Shown in pieces: positions 34,433 to 44,992 of a DNA stretch of 64,000 bases; the first letter of the stretch is position 1, and the number at the start of each line of letters is the position of its first letter. Below the pieces are notes generated by a model that was given only the letters and a program-made list of their open reading frames with translations, made no database searches and was not told where the DNA came from. A program made the position numbers and the translations under genes. Where the stretch lies: positions 45,311 through 109,310 of the forward strand of contig JAXGGA010003071.1 of the NCBI GenBank assembly GCA_038373865.1. The letters are read 5' to 3'. The stretch is from Uloborus plumipes. Its lineage: Eukaryota; Arthropoda; Arachnida; Araneae; Uloboridae.

Positions 34433-34640
34433 TATATATTTTCAATACTTTGTGCAATCTATAATCCCCCTTCCCTGCAGTCCCTAGAGCAATCATCGAG
34501 ATTTTACTACTAATCCTTTTTTTTAAAGACAAACTTCTAAATTTTCAGAGTTACTTTTTCTTTTCCAGAGAATATAGTTGGAATAATTTAAAATATCATT
34601 GACAAAAGTATTTTTATAATATCTTACCTCTAATAAAGCA

Positions 34641-34886
34641 TTAAGAAAGTTTTGACGTAGAATTTTTCAGGCAAAACAAAATGCAATGCATCAAGCACGG
34701 AAATGAAAGCAATTCTAAACTGCAGAGTGTTGGCCAGGTAAACTGAAAAGCTACAACAGAGGAATTGGTTATAAATATGACGCCAAATCTCCCTGTCATA
34801 GCCATCCAGTGATGAAGAAGCAGTAGTAATTCTTCGATTCTTGTTTTTCTTTCGATAAATTGCTTGAAATCATGGTTATGATCCAT
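34641..34886 (-). other. Unrecognised 81-codon ORF duplicated in both arms (right copy)
   Basis: Identical in its 81 residues to the ORF at 28598-28852 from MDHNHDF onwards; the upstream ATG of the left copy is lost here. No domain is recognised. Confidence 0.2.
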
Positions 34887-35742
34887 ACACTTGATACTCC
34901 AAAAAACTCAACAACAAATTTTTCAAAGTCTTAGGCTTGAACTTCATGAAGTTTTCAGAAAAGAAGTATCATAACCAATGTCAATTTGATGTCAAAAATC
35001 AACTGGAAATACGTGTTGTGATGCGGGAAAATAGTAAGTATTCAAAGTGCACATTCGAATCTGTTAAAAAGGCATTTGAATGTCACATGTATTCGATAAC
35101 AGAGCAAGAAGTGTGGTACTTACAGTATGTCATATGTGATACGATACGCTTTAGTTTTAAAAATATTTACCGAATGAAAATGCCGAGAGAAGTACATTTT
35201 CTTCAAAAAAACCCCATCTTTTGGCTAATAGCTTGTATTAAATACAATATTCATCAAGTATTTAGATAGGAATGGGAACTCATAAGTTTGCATTCGTTCG
35301 TAACGAAATCTTGTCATTCTGTGTTGACAAGCTGTTCAAAACAACTTTTTTTTTGACGGAAATCCTTGGAAAACAATCTAGTTTGATTTTTTATCTTTAA
35401 AGTACATTCGTTACAACAACTAACCACCAGCAGAATGATTATTTCACAACAATTACGGTAAACAAAAAATATGCCGCTAACTAACAACACGAATTCTCAG
35501 TTTTCGAGCAAACCGCGATCACGCGACACCTACATCACGTGATCGAGCAGACGACGCTGAAACAGGTCCACTACACGACTCCCATAAGCATTAACATTAC
35601 CATGTGCGTTTGCTTGCTTTTTTTTTTTTTTTTTTTTCAGAAGCCATCAGCTTCAACATACATGAGGACTGCGTACTGTGAGCTTTGCCTCCTGACAAAC
35701 ACAGGAAATATTTACGGCACAGAAAGGATGAAATAACATCCA

Positions 35743-35822
35743 TGAGGCTAGGCCGGGTTCGAACCCGCGACCACTTGATTACGAGGAGAGTACTCTGCCT
35801 CTAGGCCCACGTGCCCCCCGTG
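35743..35822 (-). repeat. tRNA-like SINE head, minus strand
   Basis: On the minus strand GGGGCACGTGGGCCTAGAGG leads to a GCAGAGTACTC D-arm-like stretch and a strong B box GCGGGTTCGAACCCGGC (35755-35766 core). The anticodon stem does not pair, so I read it as a tRNA-derived repeat, not a tRNA gene. Confidence 0.5.
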
Positions 35823-36342
35823 TTTGTTTTGCATACGACTCCCTTGGCCAGGGTGTTCGTCTCGGCGTGAAAGTATCCCATTATTAGTAACCATTTAATT
35901 CAAGACTTTTATTCTGTGAAAATTAGAGGTTATCTGAAAGTATTATGCTCAGGGAAAAGTATAGACACATGAAAAGTGTAGCAACAAGGTCTATATGTAT
36001 ATATGTATTCAAAATAGGAAAATTAATCTATTAAAAATTTATATAAACTGTGAGGATTAACTTTTTATGTTTCATTCTTTGAATCATTTGTTTCGTTTTT
36101 ACTCACTACACTTTCGTACTAGATATTATACTTACGTTTACAGAAAATACTTTATTTCTTATTTATGAAGGAATACATAGTAGTTTCTTGTTCAAGAAAT
36201 ACTAAAAGCAGTTTTATTTAAAACGTATTTTTTTCACCAATTGATCAGCCAAATTTGACTGATTATAAATAAAATGAAATACTCATGTTTTCGCATTCTA
36301 TATAATTTAAATGTCCAGGAATTTAATTATTCTTAATAGTAT
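35823..36342. other. Unassigned AT-rich segment
   Basis: No feature is visible between the SINE-like sequence and the next hAT. Confidence 0.5.
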
Positions 36343-36350
36343 CATATAAA

Positions 36351-38753
36351 CAGTGGCGTAGCTAGGGGTTGGCAGGAGTGGCTCTTGACACGGGCGCAGC
36401 AACCAGGGGGCGGCATTTTGACCGAAAAAAAAGATCAAGTCCAAACAGACTAAAAAATTAAAATTTGAAAGACTCTCTGAGCAGCGCAAACTGCGCCCCC
36501 ACGCTACAAGACAAATGATACAAAATGTGCAACATTGCTTTGGTAGATTTCGATTGGATACAAGCTTAAATCTATCTGGCAGGATAAAATTTAGTTAAAT
36601 GGGGTCTGGAGTCTGTACAATAGGCCGATCTGAAATCGGTCGGTCATATATCCACTTAAAACAGATGGAAACAAACATTTTCTCTCCGTTTCTTTCCAAC
36701 CGTTTTTTTCACGATATCACTTGAACTTATCAATTACATAATATACTTCAGAAATAACGTTCTACGATTTTAAAAATCGGCGAGCTTTTGTTGAAAACAT
36801 TTCGGATACAGATTTTTGGAATGCAATTGTATGATGACAGAAAATAACTTCTCTGTTGGTATTATGTTTTCTGTGGCGAAAACTAGCGAGAGAATAATAT
36901 GTATTTCTCAGAATGGGGAGGGAAAGGTTTCTAAAAAACGGCTATTGCAAATTTCGCGATTCTAAAAATTTGTACCAAGAATCTACAGAGCCCGATTATT
37001 CTGACATTGGACATGGGGCACATTTCTATTTCATGGCCCCCGCCTAGCCTTTTCATATCATTTACGTGTTACTAGTTAAAAAATTCTTACAATACCAGAA
37101 TTAAATAAAAGTTTTGTGCAAAGATCAAACTTTAAAATTATAACAATAATGCTATCAAATTATTAAGACAAAAATTTGCGTCGACAAACACAGTAAGCTT
37201 TTAGCATTAATAGTGAAACATACAGTAGGCATTTAATATTTAGAAGACATTGGAGAAAGTAATGAGATTTTGGGCTCCGCTGAAATCTAAGAGGAGGACC
37301 CTGTGCCCCCCTTGCCCCTGCGGTAATCAGGCTCTGAGAATCTACATTAAATGAAGATTCCAAAAATGAGTAACACAAGTACAGCGGCGCACGGTTTTGA
37401 ACGAGTAACGTTTTCAAACGCTGTTTGTGCTTCAATGGCTCAGTATAGAAGGTTCGAAAGTTCAAAAAAAAAAAAAAAAAAAAAAAATGATAAATAAATC
37501 TTTTTTTTAGTGAGTTTTGATTTCTTATTTTGGAAATTTTTCTATTTTATATGTACTTTAATGAAGGGCTCTCACTTTTAAACTGTATATAGCTCTACTT
37601 TGTTCTTTATACTAATTACCGTTTTAGTATTATTGGGAGGGATTGAGCTCGATTTGTAATCAGGCCAGTGCAATATGTTTTGTGCTCTTTCTATTGTCAA
37701 AATAAATAAATATAGCTATTGTTTCTATGAACATGAAAACGCCAAGTGAATGTTGAGGGAAGATGCATGTACTCTACGCTACTTCAGTGGGGCGAGCCAC
37801 TTTTTTAAAACGGTACACAAATATACGTGCTAATCACTTTTTAAAAAAAAAAATCATTCTCAGTTCGAGCACAGTCGTTGTGGTACTCGCTAATACCATC
37901 TCTATTGTTGTCCCGTGTTTGTATGCGCTGTATTTAAAATTTCAAAAAAAATTAAGAAAATACATCTGGTACTTTAAAGCCACGGAGGGAACAATTGCCC
38001 CTCTCCTAATTCCCCTCATAGATAATATTAGTATTAAATAACGGCGGGTCTCTGCTACATTTTAAATACTTAAAATAAAAAGTATTTATTCATAAAAAAA
38101 TCGGAGACCTAAAATAGCGAACTTTTATTTCGCCTGTATGCTAGGAGTCATATTTATTAATCCAATTTTAGTTCAATTATGCTTTGCATATTTTCTTTGA
38201 TTTCCTAAGTACAATAGAATCAATGCTTTGATTTTTATTTAAAATGCACAAATTATGTTTATTTTATACATTTTTCTAGTGTTTTAAAACAAATTCTATT
38301 TTAAATAAAAGCTGTCGTGTGGAAAAAAAAATCACACTATGTTCAATAACGAATTGCAAGAATTATTTGTTTTTTGAATTTATGTGAAAAGATGGGGAAA
38401 GGTAGGAACGCCTCGAACTAAAATTGTTGGCGAGACAAAAACTCTAAAATTGAACAAATGACTTGTCAAAAATAAAACTTGAATTTTTCCCAATAAAACG
38501 AACAAGCAGACATATCATGCACACATAACATGAGGGGGAACACTGAGCACATTAAAAATGCTAAAAGAAAGCAAAAAGAAAAAAAAAAGGTTACAACATT
38601 GTCTGCAAATTTTTCGAATAAATAAATCAAAATTTTTGGAGTAAGGACATTTTAGGAATTCACAATGACCTCCCATCAGAGCGACCTGTAAGGGGGGGGG
38701 CGCAAATTTTTCAAGTTCGCCACGGGCGCTGGGCCCCCTTAGCTACGCTACTG
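36351..38753. mobile_element. hAT non-autonomous element, CAGTGGCGTAGC ends
   Basis: The ends CAGTGGCGTAGCTAGGGG and (reverse strand) CAGTAGCGTAGCTAAGGGGG are flanked by a perfect 8-bp CATATAAA duplication (36343-36350 and 38754-38761). The 2403-bp body has no hAT transposase motif in any frame; the ORFs at 37163-37465 and 37763-38041 are unremarkable. The subterminal regions include GGGCGC-type blocks. Confidence 0.92.
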
Positions 38754-38982
38754 CATATAAATATCAGCTGTGAGGGTTATCTTTTAATATTCCATTCAGT
38801 TTTACACACTGTATGAACTGTTTCTTTTGTTCTTACTACATGTACTGTACATATTATAATTAGAATTGCAGAAAATTACATTTATTTCCTGTTTTAATAA
38901 AATATCCGTCATAGATTTTTGGTGACGATAAAATTGAAAAAATGAAACTAAAAAAATATTTTTTCTGTCGATTATTAATAAT

Positions 38983-39042
38983 AGGCCAAGTAACCAATTA
39001 TGGTCGATTAATCGGTACTGCCGATTAAGCGGTGCATCCCTA
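38983..39042. mobile_element. hAT-like right terminus, partner not found
   Basis: The reverse complement of the end begins TAGGGATGCACCGCTTAATC and continues into GGCAGTACCGATTAATCG, a well-known style of hAT terminus. No left end is visible; the hAT ending at 38753 may have removed or displaced it. Confidence 0.55.
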
Positions 39043-39338
39043 GTATAGTCTCATGGTTTTTTAGTATACCTATTTTCAATCTTTTTCTAGGTTATTAAGT
39101 TTCCTTTTCTGTTTTTTTTTTCATTAATCAAGTGTTTGCTCCATAAATTAGTGTTTTAGTTCATCTCCTTATTTAATTTTTTTTCGCTTAAATTAGCACA
39201 AGATCATAATAATTAACGAAAACTACATGATTTACATGATACTTGATTTCTGAAGGACAATATAATTTGAAGTTCATTAATATAGTGTAACGCTTTTGCC
39301 CAATTCCGTGTAAATAAAAATGAGTGACAAAAATGGCC

Positions 39339-39561
39339 AAGGGTCACACTTACCCCTAAGTGGGGCAAGTGCAACCAGAAAAAGGTGCTTAAAACAGATT
39401 ATAAAACTTCTGCTTGTGGTTTATTTAACAAATTACATACTTGAAAACATTAATGAATGACCTGAAAATGAAGCTTAAAAAAGTTGTAAATGTTAAACGG
39501 AGTACCATCCTTCAAAATGTGATCTTTGAAAAAATGGGTACGCACTTATTCCAACTCACAC
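39339..39561 (+). mobile_element. Fragment of the AAGTGCGTCC TA-element family
   Basis: It follows the right end of the element at 24920-26626: CACACTTACCCC, AAGTGGGGCAAGTG, GGTGC, CTTGTGGTTTATTT, ACATACTTGAAAA and GGGTACGCACTTATTCCAAC, ending in ACTCACAC next to TATA. The left part is absent. Divergence shows that the family has been active more than once. Confidence 0.75.
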
Positions 39562-40452
39562 TATATTTTATTGAAATGTCATTGAATTTGGTTTCATAGG
39601 GTAAAATTCTAATATAATATGCACAACAAAGTGGCTGTGTATACGGATTTTTCTGATGCAAATCCACAGTTAACATCGAATCTTTGTCAAATATGGAAAA
39701 AAGATTCTACGATGTTCAAGAATTCACATGAGGGAATTCCCCCGCCCATTATGACGGGAGAGAATCTGTGAATGGAGTGTTTACGCCTATTGATAACAAT
39801 GGCTAGCCGGTCACCTTGTCTGGTGGTCAAAGAAGTCTAACTGCTGAAGGAGAGGTTCCGGTCAAATCTTGGCTCGGGCATGACTGTAATTTCTCACTTG
39901 TCCTTTTTTTTGTGTGTGTGTGAATATGTTATTGTGCTGTGAATGGTTGCCTACCCTATAAGCGGGTTCCTATGGCATGTGTCTACTGCGGAAGTTGGAG
40001 TTAACACCAAATTACGGTACAGTTGGAAAAGTGAAGCAGCGCACCCCAAATTGACAGCTTAGCTGACACAATTAGGTCATAAAATTGATTTTTCTTTGAT
40101 GATAAATTTTACACGTCTTTTTCCCTGTATTTAAGCCTGATTGTGCTACATGTGTCACTTGACCCAGAATTTATTTATGAGGTGGAACGTGCAGCACCGG
40201 GCAAAGCAGCAAAAAATAAATGTAACGACATAATCTTTAAAATGTATTTCCGAGTCAGTGTCTTGCTGTTTCTGGAACGTTTCGAAATTTGGAGGGAGCT
40301 GTTCCCTTCTTGCGGCAAGGAAGATCACCATTTGAACTGACTATTGGAGCTTCCAAGAACACATTTCAGTCAATGCTGCGGAAACCGCAAACAGTCCAGT
40401 TCTTAGTAATTTAGATTCTATTCTTCTTCTTCTTCACAGTCGACCTCCTTCT

Positions 40453-40485
40453 AAGCCTGTGTGGTCGATTGGACCACACAGGCTT
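40453..40485. repeat. Perfect 14-bp-stem hairpin
   Basis: AAGCCTGTGTGGTC and its exact reverse complement flank a 5-base loop GATTG. No U-run follows that would suggest a terminator, and its function is unknown. Confidence 0.9.
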
Positions 40486-41017
40486 GATACCTTCCCTACC
40501 CTCTCCAGCGCTTTTCTAACTTTCCCAGTATGTTATTACTCTTCGAGTGTGACTCGTCTAGATGCAGCTCACACAGTGTTTTTTTTTTTGAAAAAAGATT
40601 TCCTACTAATGCTATTGTGTTGGTAAAATGCGCGATAATGAGAAAACAGACAAAGAACGGAAGCGTTTTTAATGAAAGTTTGCAAATGGAATTACCTTTT
40701 CTCAGAAAACTTGCCAAACCTGCACTTTGTTCTGTTTGCTGCCTTTTACATTGAGATTAGTTTGATTTCCGTTCACAACAGCGAGTGTTCTACTTGGGTG
40801 GTCTGTCCGCTGCTGACGAAAGCATAGACATTAGCTCTTTGTTTCCGTAGCGCTGCTTTCTATCCACTGCAAGATAGCAGGAGGAGAAGCAAAGATTTTG
40901 GATAAAAGTGCAGGCGAAGGGGGGGGGGACAGAGCTCGTAAGATTCATTCTTCGTACGATGTTTTTCCACTGCCATGTTGCAATAATTCAAAAATATCGT
41001 CCGGGGATGCGATCCAT

Positions 41018-41180
41018 GGGGTTCGGACATAACGTCCAAAACCAAAAGTTCCATGAACTGAAGATCCACCTTCAATAGGTCCAAGAGGCAGAAGATCCGA
41101 GAGACAGAAGGTCCGGCGGACATAAGGTTCAATGGACATAAAATCCAAGGGACATACGGTCCGACAGATAAAAAATCCAC
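41018..41180 (-). repeat. Degenerate short tandem repeats of GGACATAAGGTCC type
   Basis: About eight units of 18-21 bp vary around GGACATAA-GGTCCAA or GGACAGAAGGTCCGA. The two half-motifs, GGAC and GTCC, make each unit partly palindromic. Overlapping minus-strand ORFs (40860-41222 and 40945-41244) translate the array. Confidence 0.75.
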
Positions 41181-42221
41181 AGTCAGACCTGGATTCGCGA
41201 CCAATACCGCCCAAATAATCACAGATTTTGATTGCTGCTATCAAATTAAGCGGCTTAACATGCAGAACGTCTTCCCCTCAACTTCAGGGATTTTGCTTAA
41301 GCAGGAGTTAGAGATATTAGAATAGATATTCCGGTTCCGACTACAATTTCACACAAGTGGCTTATAATATGACTCCCTTTTCCTACCCCCCACCCTTTTT
41401 TTTCAACCACAAACAAATTCTGATGTGCATGAGAATTATTAAGACGTTACACATGATTAATTAAAATTAGAGATGGAACGTAGCGGCATTTGGCCGAAGC
41501 GCCGAATACCGAAGCTTCGGCTAACTAATGGCCGAAGCTTCAGCCGAAGCTTCGGCTGGCGCACACACTGAAGTTTTTGGATTAAATGCATAATGAATGC
41601 GCAGAGTTTTATACTTTTCGCCATATGTTTTAATATTCTTAATTCTTAGCGTTACACAATATTTTCAGCTTACTGTGGCATTCTTAAATTGATTTCATTA
41701 ATTAAAGTTTATTTTTATTTTGGTTGTTTTTACTTTAATGTTCTTAGTATTACAAATGCATTTTCAGCTTACTGAGTCATTCTTAAATTAATTTCACTAA
41801 TTAAAAGTTTCTTGTTTTGTTTTGCTTTGTACTGCTAGTACAAGAAAAGACGACATTACTATTTTTGTATTGCAAATTAGTAGTAGAAAGCTCTACTTGG
41901 AACATGAACAGCTCAGTCTGCAGTTCAGTTGATGTTTTATAATAAAACAGCTATTATGATCATGTATTATACCATAGAACTACCCAATCTACTACTATTT
42001 ACGTTGTGTTATATATTATAAATTTCTTAATATTCTTAATACAAAATACTTCAGTTTTTGGTGAATTCGAAAAAATAGTAGCATGAATTCTTTTTTACTT
42101 GTCTTTCATTTGGCATTTATTTTAAGAGGATTATTTAATAATGTCACAAGTTCAAAGAAACTATTCGTTTCAAGGTTGAGTTTTGTAAATCACAAGCAAT
42201 GAATCACAAGTAATAGAACTT

Positions 42222-42518
42222 TTGTTGCGTAAAGAAAAAGAGCTAGAACTATACATGAAGAAGCCACTCTTAAATAGTAAAAATTGCCCACTGAATTGGT
42301 GGAAGGAAAATAAGACAATTTTTCTAGGATTATCAGAATTGGCCAAACGCTACTTATCTGCTCCAGGTAGCAGTGTATACAGTGAAAAATTATTTTCCGA
42401 AGCTGGTAATGTGTACGAGAAGAAAAGAAGCAGGATTCTGCCTAAAAATACTGAGACATTGGTATTTTACATCATAATTCTAAGTTGTGTGACAAATGAG
42501 CAGGTATTATTCTATTAA
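42222..42518 (+). pseudogene. hAT transposase C-terminal remnant (dimerisation region)
   Basis: The frame carries the hAT family C-terminal signature: an NWWKEN block, LAKRYLSAPGSSVYSEKLFS, then a block with SRILPKNTETLVF. In ZBED-type hAT transposases this part holds the dimer together and completes the catalytic fold. The N-terminal BED finger and the catalytic Asp regions are missing, so only the last 90 or so codons remain. The ATG at 42222 is internal to the former protein, not its start. It lies on the same strand as its host element and ends before the nested MITE. Confidence 0.85.
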
Positions 42519-42764
42519 TTCAAGTATAAATGACGAATCTTTTTAAAAGTTAATCATCTAATCAGAATTTATTCTTTTTTAATTATAAATACTTAAAATG
42601 CGATCTTGGGTGTATGTGTGCTACTAATGGACTGGACCCCTTCCTCATATTTTGATTTATACAAAAAAAATAAATAAGATGTAGCTTTAAGTTATGTATT
42701 AACAATTACTTACTTGTTTTACTATATCCTGATTTTGTTATTTAGAATCTTGATCAATGAAATA

Positions 42765-43731
42765 GGGGAGAGTGGTAATGAATGGGCCACTTTTTGGTTT
42801 TGAATTTTTGTAATTTTTTCTAACACTTTGTTTTAACTCTAAATTGGTGTTTTAGTTACTTTACTTATCTGGCTATCTAAAAAAGTCATAAAAGTTGGAT
42901 TAGCACCTGTCTATAATGAATTATAAAAGAAAATAAAAATTTTGAAATTTGGCACATTCAACCCCACCTATGGGGTTGAATGGGCCACCAAAGGTAATGA
43001 ATGGGCCACTAAATGAATTCAATGAAACATGTGGATTTAATCTTTTATTTGCTGAATATGACAAAATAAATGTGGCACTTGACATGATGATACAAAATCA
43101 TACTGATTTAAAATTATATAAACATCAAAACTGATGCAATTAAAATAAAATTGATGCATACCAATTGTAGCAGAAAAATGACTAAATAATGAGATTGTAA
43201 GAAATAAATAACATCAAATATATATTTAAAAAAAATAACAGATAATACACACTATGATTTAACAAAATTTATATATTTCAAAAATAATATTAAAAATCAC
43301 TTTCAAAAACTTCATCTTCATTTTCAAACTTGTCAAAATTCAAACATTTTTTTTTTTTTAATTTACTAGACATCGGGAATAAGAAATATCTAATTTAAGT
43401 TACCAAGAAAGAAAATGAAATTGTACTGTGAGGAATATAATATGAAGGAGAGGGGGGGGGGGGCTGTTTCAGAGTGCCACGCACTGCGACCAGAGGTCTA
43501 TAGTACCATAGAGAATGTAATAAATATAGAGTTCTGACAAAATATATTTAGAAGTTATCTACAAACTTATTTTGCGACGACGGTAAGATTCTTAGAGTCT
43601 ATCTATGACAGTCAGTTGTGTTTTCAATGAGTAATGCGAAACTCTACAAAAGGAAACGGAAAGAAAAACTGTTATGTATTTAGCGTGGCCCATTTCATTA
43701 CCATGACATTGGTGGCCCATGTCAGCCCCCC
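42765..43731. mobile_element. MITE with repeated GGTAATGAATGGGCCAC motifs, nested in the hAT
   Basis: The left end GGGGAGAGTGGTAATGAATG after TA and the right end (reverse strand) GGGGGGCTGACATGGGCCAC face each other. TA is clear on the left; the right flank reads TGTA. The motif GGTAATGAATGGGCCAC recurs at the left end, around 42960-43010 and, inverted, at 43682-43720. The ORF at 42949-43134 translates the motif. The GGGNGAG terminus resembles that of the element at 24920. Confidence 0.75.
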
Positions 43732-44236
43732 TGTATCACATTTTGGAAAGTACATTTAGGTTTTGTGAGTACGATATTGAATTTAGATAACAGATCAAAT
43801 TGCATCTTAAGATTAGTTTATTAGATATTAGGAAAGACTGCTTATACATATGTATGTCAGTGAGAAGTATTTGGTACATTTTTAGCTATGGAAATGATTT
43901 AGTCTAAAAAAGGGAAAATAACTTACAGATTTCAGTCAGATTCTTGTACCACCTGCCTCGATCGTCTAGTTGAAAAATGGCTCTTCGTCGACAAACGACA
44001 TGGATATATTGGATGAGTTTAGTAGAACAAGATAGCTACATCTATTGGTGAACAATTTTGAGTTAAAAAGACTATCTTATATGATAATAATTGTAACAGA
44101 AAATTTGCTGCATAAATTTCAGGCCGAAGCAGCCGAAGCGGCCGAATCACAACTCATGCTTCGGCCAGACCGAAGCTTCGGCAAAATGGCCGAAGCTTCG
44201 GCTCGACCGAAGCTTCGTTCCATCTCTAATTAAAAT

Positions 44237-44984
44237 AAAAAGGATTTAAGTTTTTTTAATTAATGTCTTTGAACGAGTAAATCTGTAGCTATCACACTTT
44301 TTAAATATTTCAAATCTATTGTCTCATTGAGCGACATCTATAACTGATAAAATGTCTGGAATCGTCGTACTTCAACATCAAAAAAAAAACTGTTGACGAC
44401 AGAAAAGACAATTACGTGTGCATTTTTGACTTGCCAGAAAATATTTTTTGGATCCTTAAGACTCAACTCCATAAGACTGTTCCAAAAAAATATTAATATA
44501 ATTTCTCGGAGGACAAAGGAAGAACGCGATATATCCAAATTGGTGATGTAACGAAGGGTAACTGAATGTTAATAGTCGCTGGTTGCTGCATCGTAAAAAT
44601 GTCTCATGGAAAGTTAAGTGAAACACCAATTTGAGAAAAATCTACTGAGATTACCGATTTCTTAAATTTAATAATAGCTTATCGGGAAGTTTTGGTGACG
44701 AACTCCATAATCACACCACACGTGTTTTGACTCTCTAACTTAATAAAATCTTCTCTTTTTATGGACCGAGATAGTCAAACGTCCACCAATCAACCCATGT
44801 GATGCTTGGACATCAGTTTCATTCAGCACCGTTTTAGTACACTCTACACACAACAGTGCTATGAGACCAGTGCTGTCCGTACTAAAATATCGGATGAATC
44901 TGCTCTGCTTCTACTGAGCAGAACTCTCCCGTTTTTTCGAATTCTTCCGAGAAGGGGGCGTGTAAACTCAATGCAAATTTTATT
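44237..44984. other. Unassigned segment between two hAT elements
   Basis: No gene or repeat pair is recognised. The ORF at 44806-45042 runs across the left end of the next hAT and is spurious. Confidence 0.5.
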
Positions 44985-44992
44985 GGTCAACA

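Larger units (their letters stand above)
27922..35569. mobile_element. 7.6-kb long inverted-repeat (foldback-like) structure
   Basis: The outer ends both start GGACCTGTTTCA when read inwards, followed by a shared GTGTAGGTGTC and GTGATCGCGGTTTGCTCG. The arms are about 27922-29530 and 33410-35569. The outer 1.1 kb of each arm is nearly identical; the inner half kilobase is still alignable but much more diverged. The interior is filled with smaller insertions. No target duplication is visible and no transposase was found, so it may be a foldback-type element or an inverted duplication. Confidence 0.7.
33410..35569 (-). repeat. Right arm of the long inverted repeat
   Basis: Reverse complement of the left arm, interrupted by the Tigger-like MITE at 33893-34432. 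The MITE sits at the point where arm similarity changes from near-identical (outer) to diverged (inner). An ORF at 34937-35269 (+) is open here but the equivalent left-arm sequence carries a stop. Confidence 0.8.
39564..41459. other. Unassigned segment with a hairpin and a short-repeat block
   Basis: No gene is recognised. ORFs at 40143-40340, 40496-40717 and 40860-41222 lack known motifs; the last two translate the repeat block or its surroundings. The hairpin and repeat block are listed separately. Confidence 0.45.
41468..44228 (+). mobile_element. hAT element with transposase remnant, TAGAGATGGAACG ends
   Basis: The ends TAGAGATGGAACG and its exact reverse complement are flanked by a perfect 8-bp ATTAAAAT duplication (41460-41467 and 44229-44236). 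Just inside both ends are arrays of CCGAAGCTTCGG palindromes, three full copies on each side. The transposase is reduced to its C-terminal dimerisation part, and a second element is nested at 42765-43731. Confidence 0.93.

Noticed and set aside
34937..35269. 110-codon ORF in the right arm of the long inverted repeat
   Set aside because: The matching left-arm sequence carries a stop, and no domain is recognised.
40860..41244. Two overlapping minus-strand ORFs of about 100-120 codons
   Set aside because: They translate the GGACATAAGGTCC repeat array in two frames.
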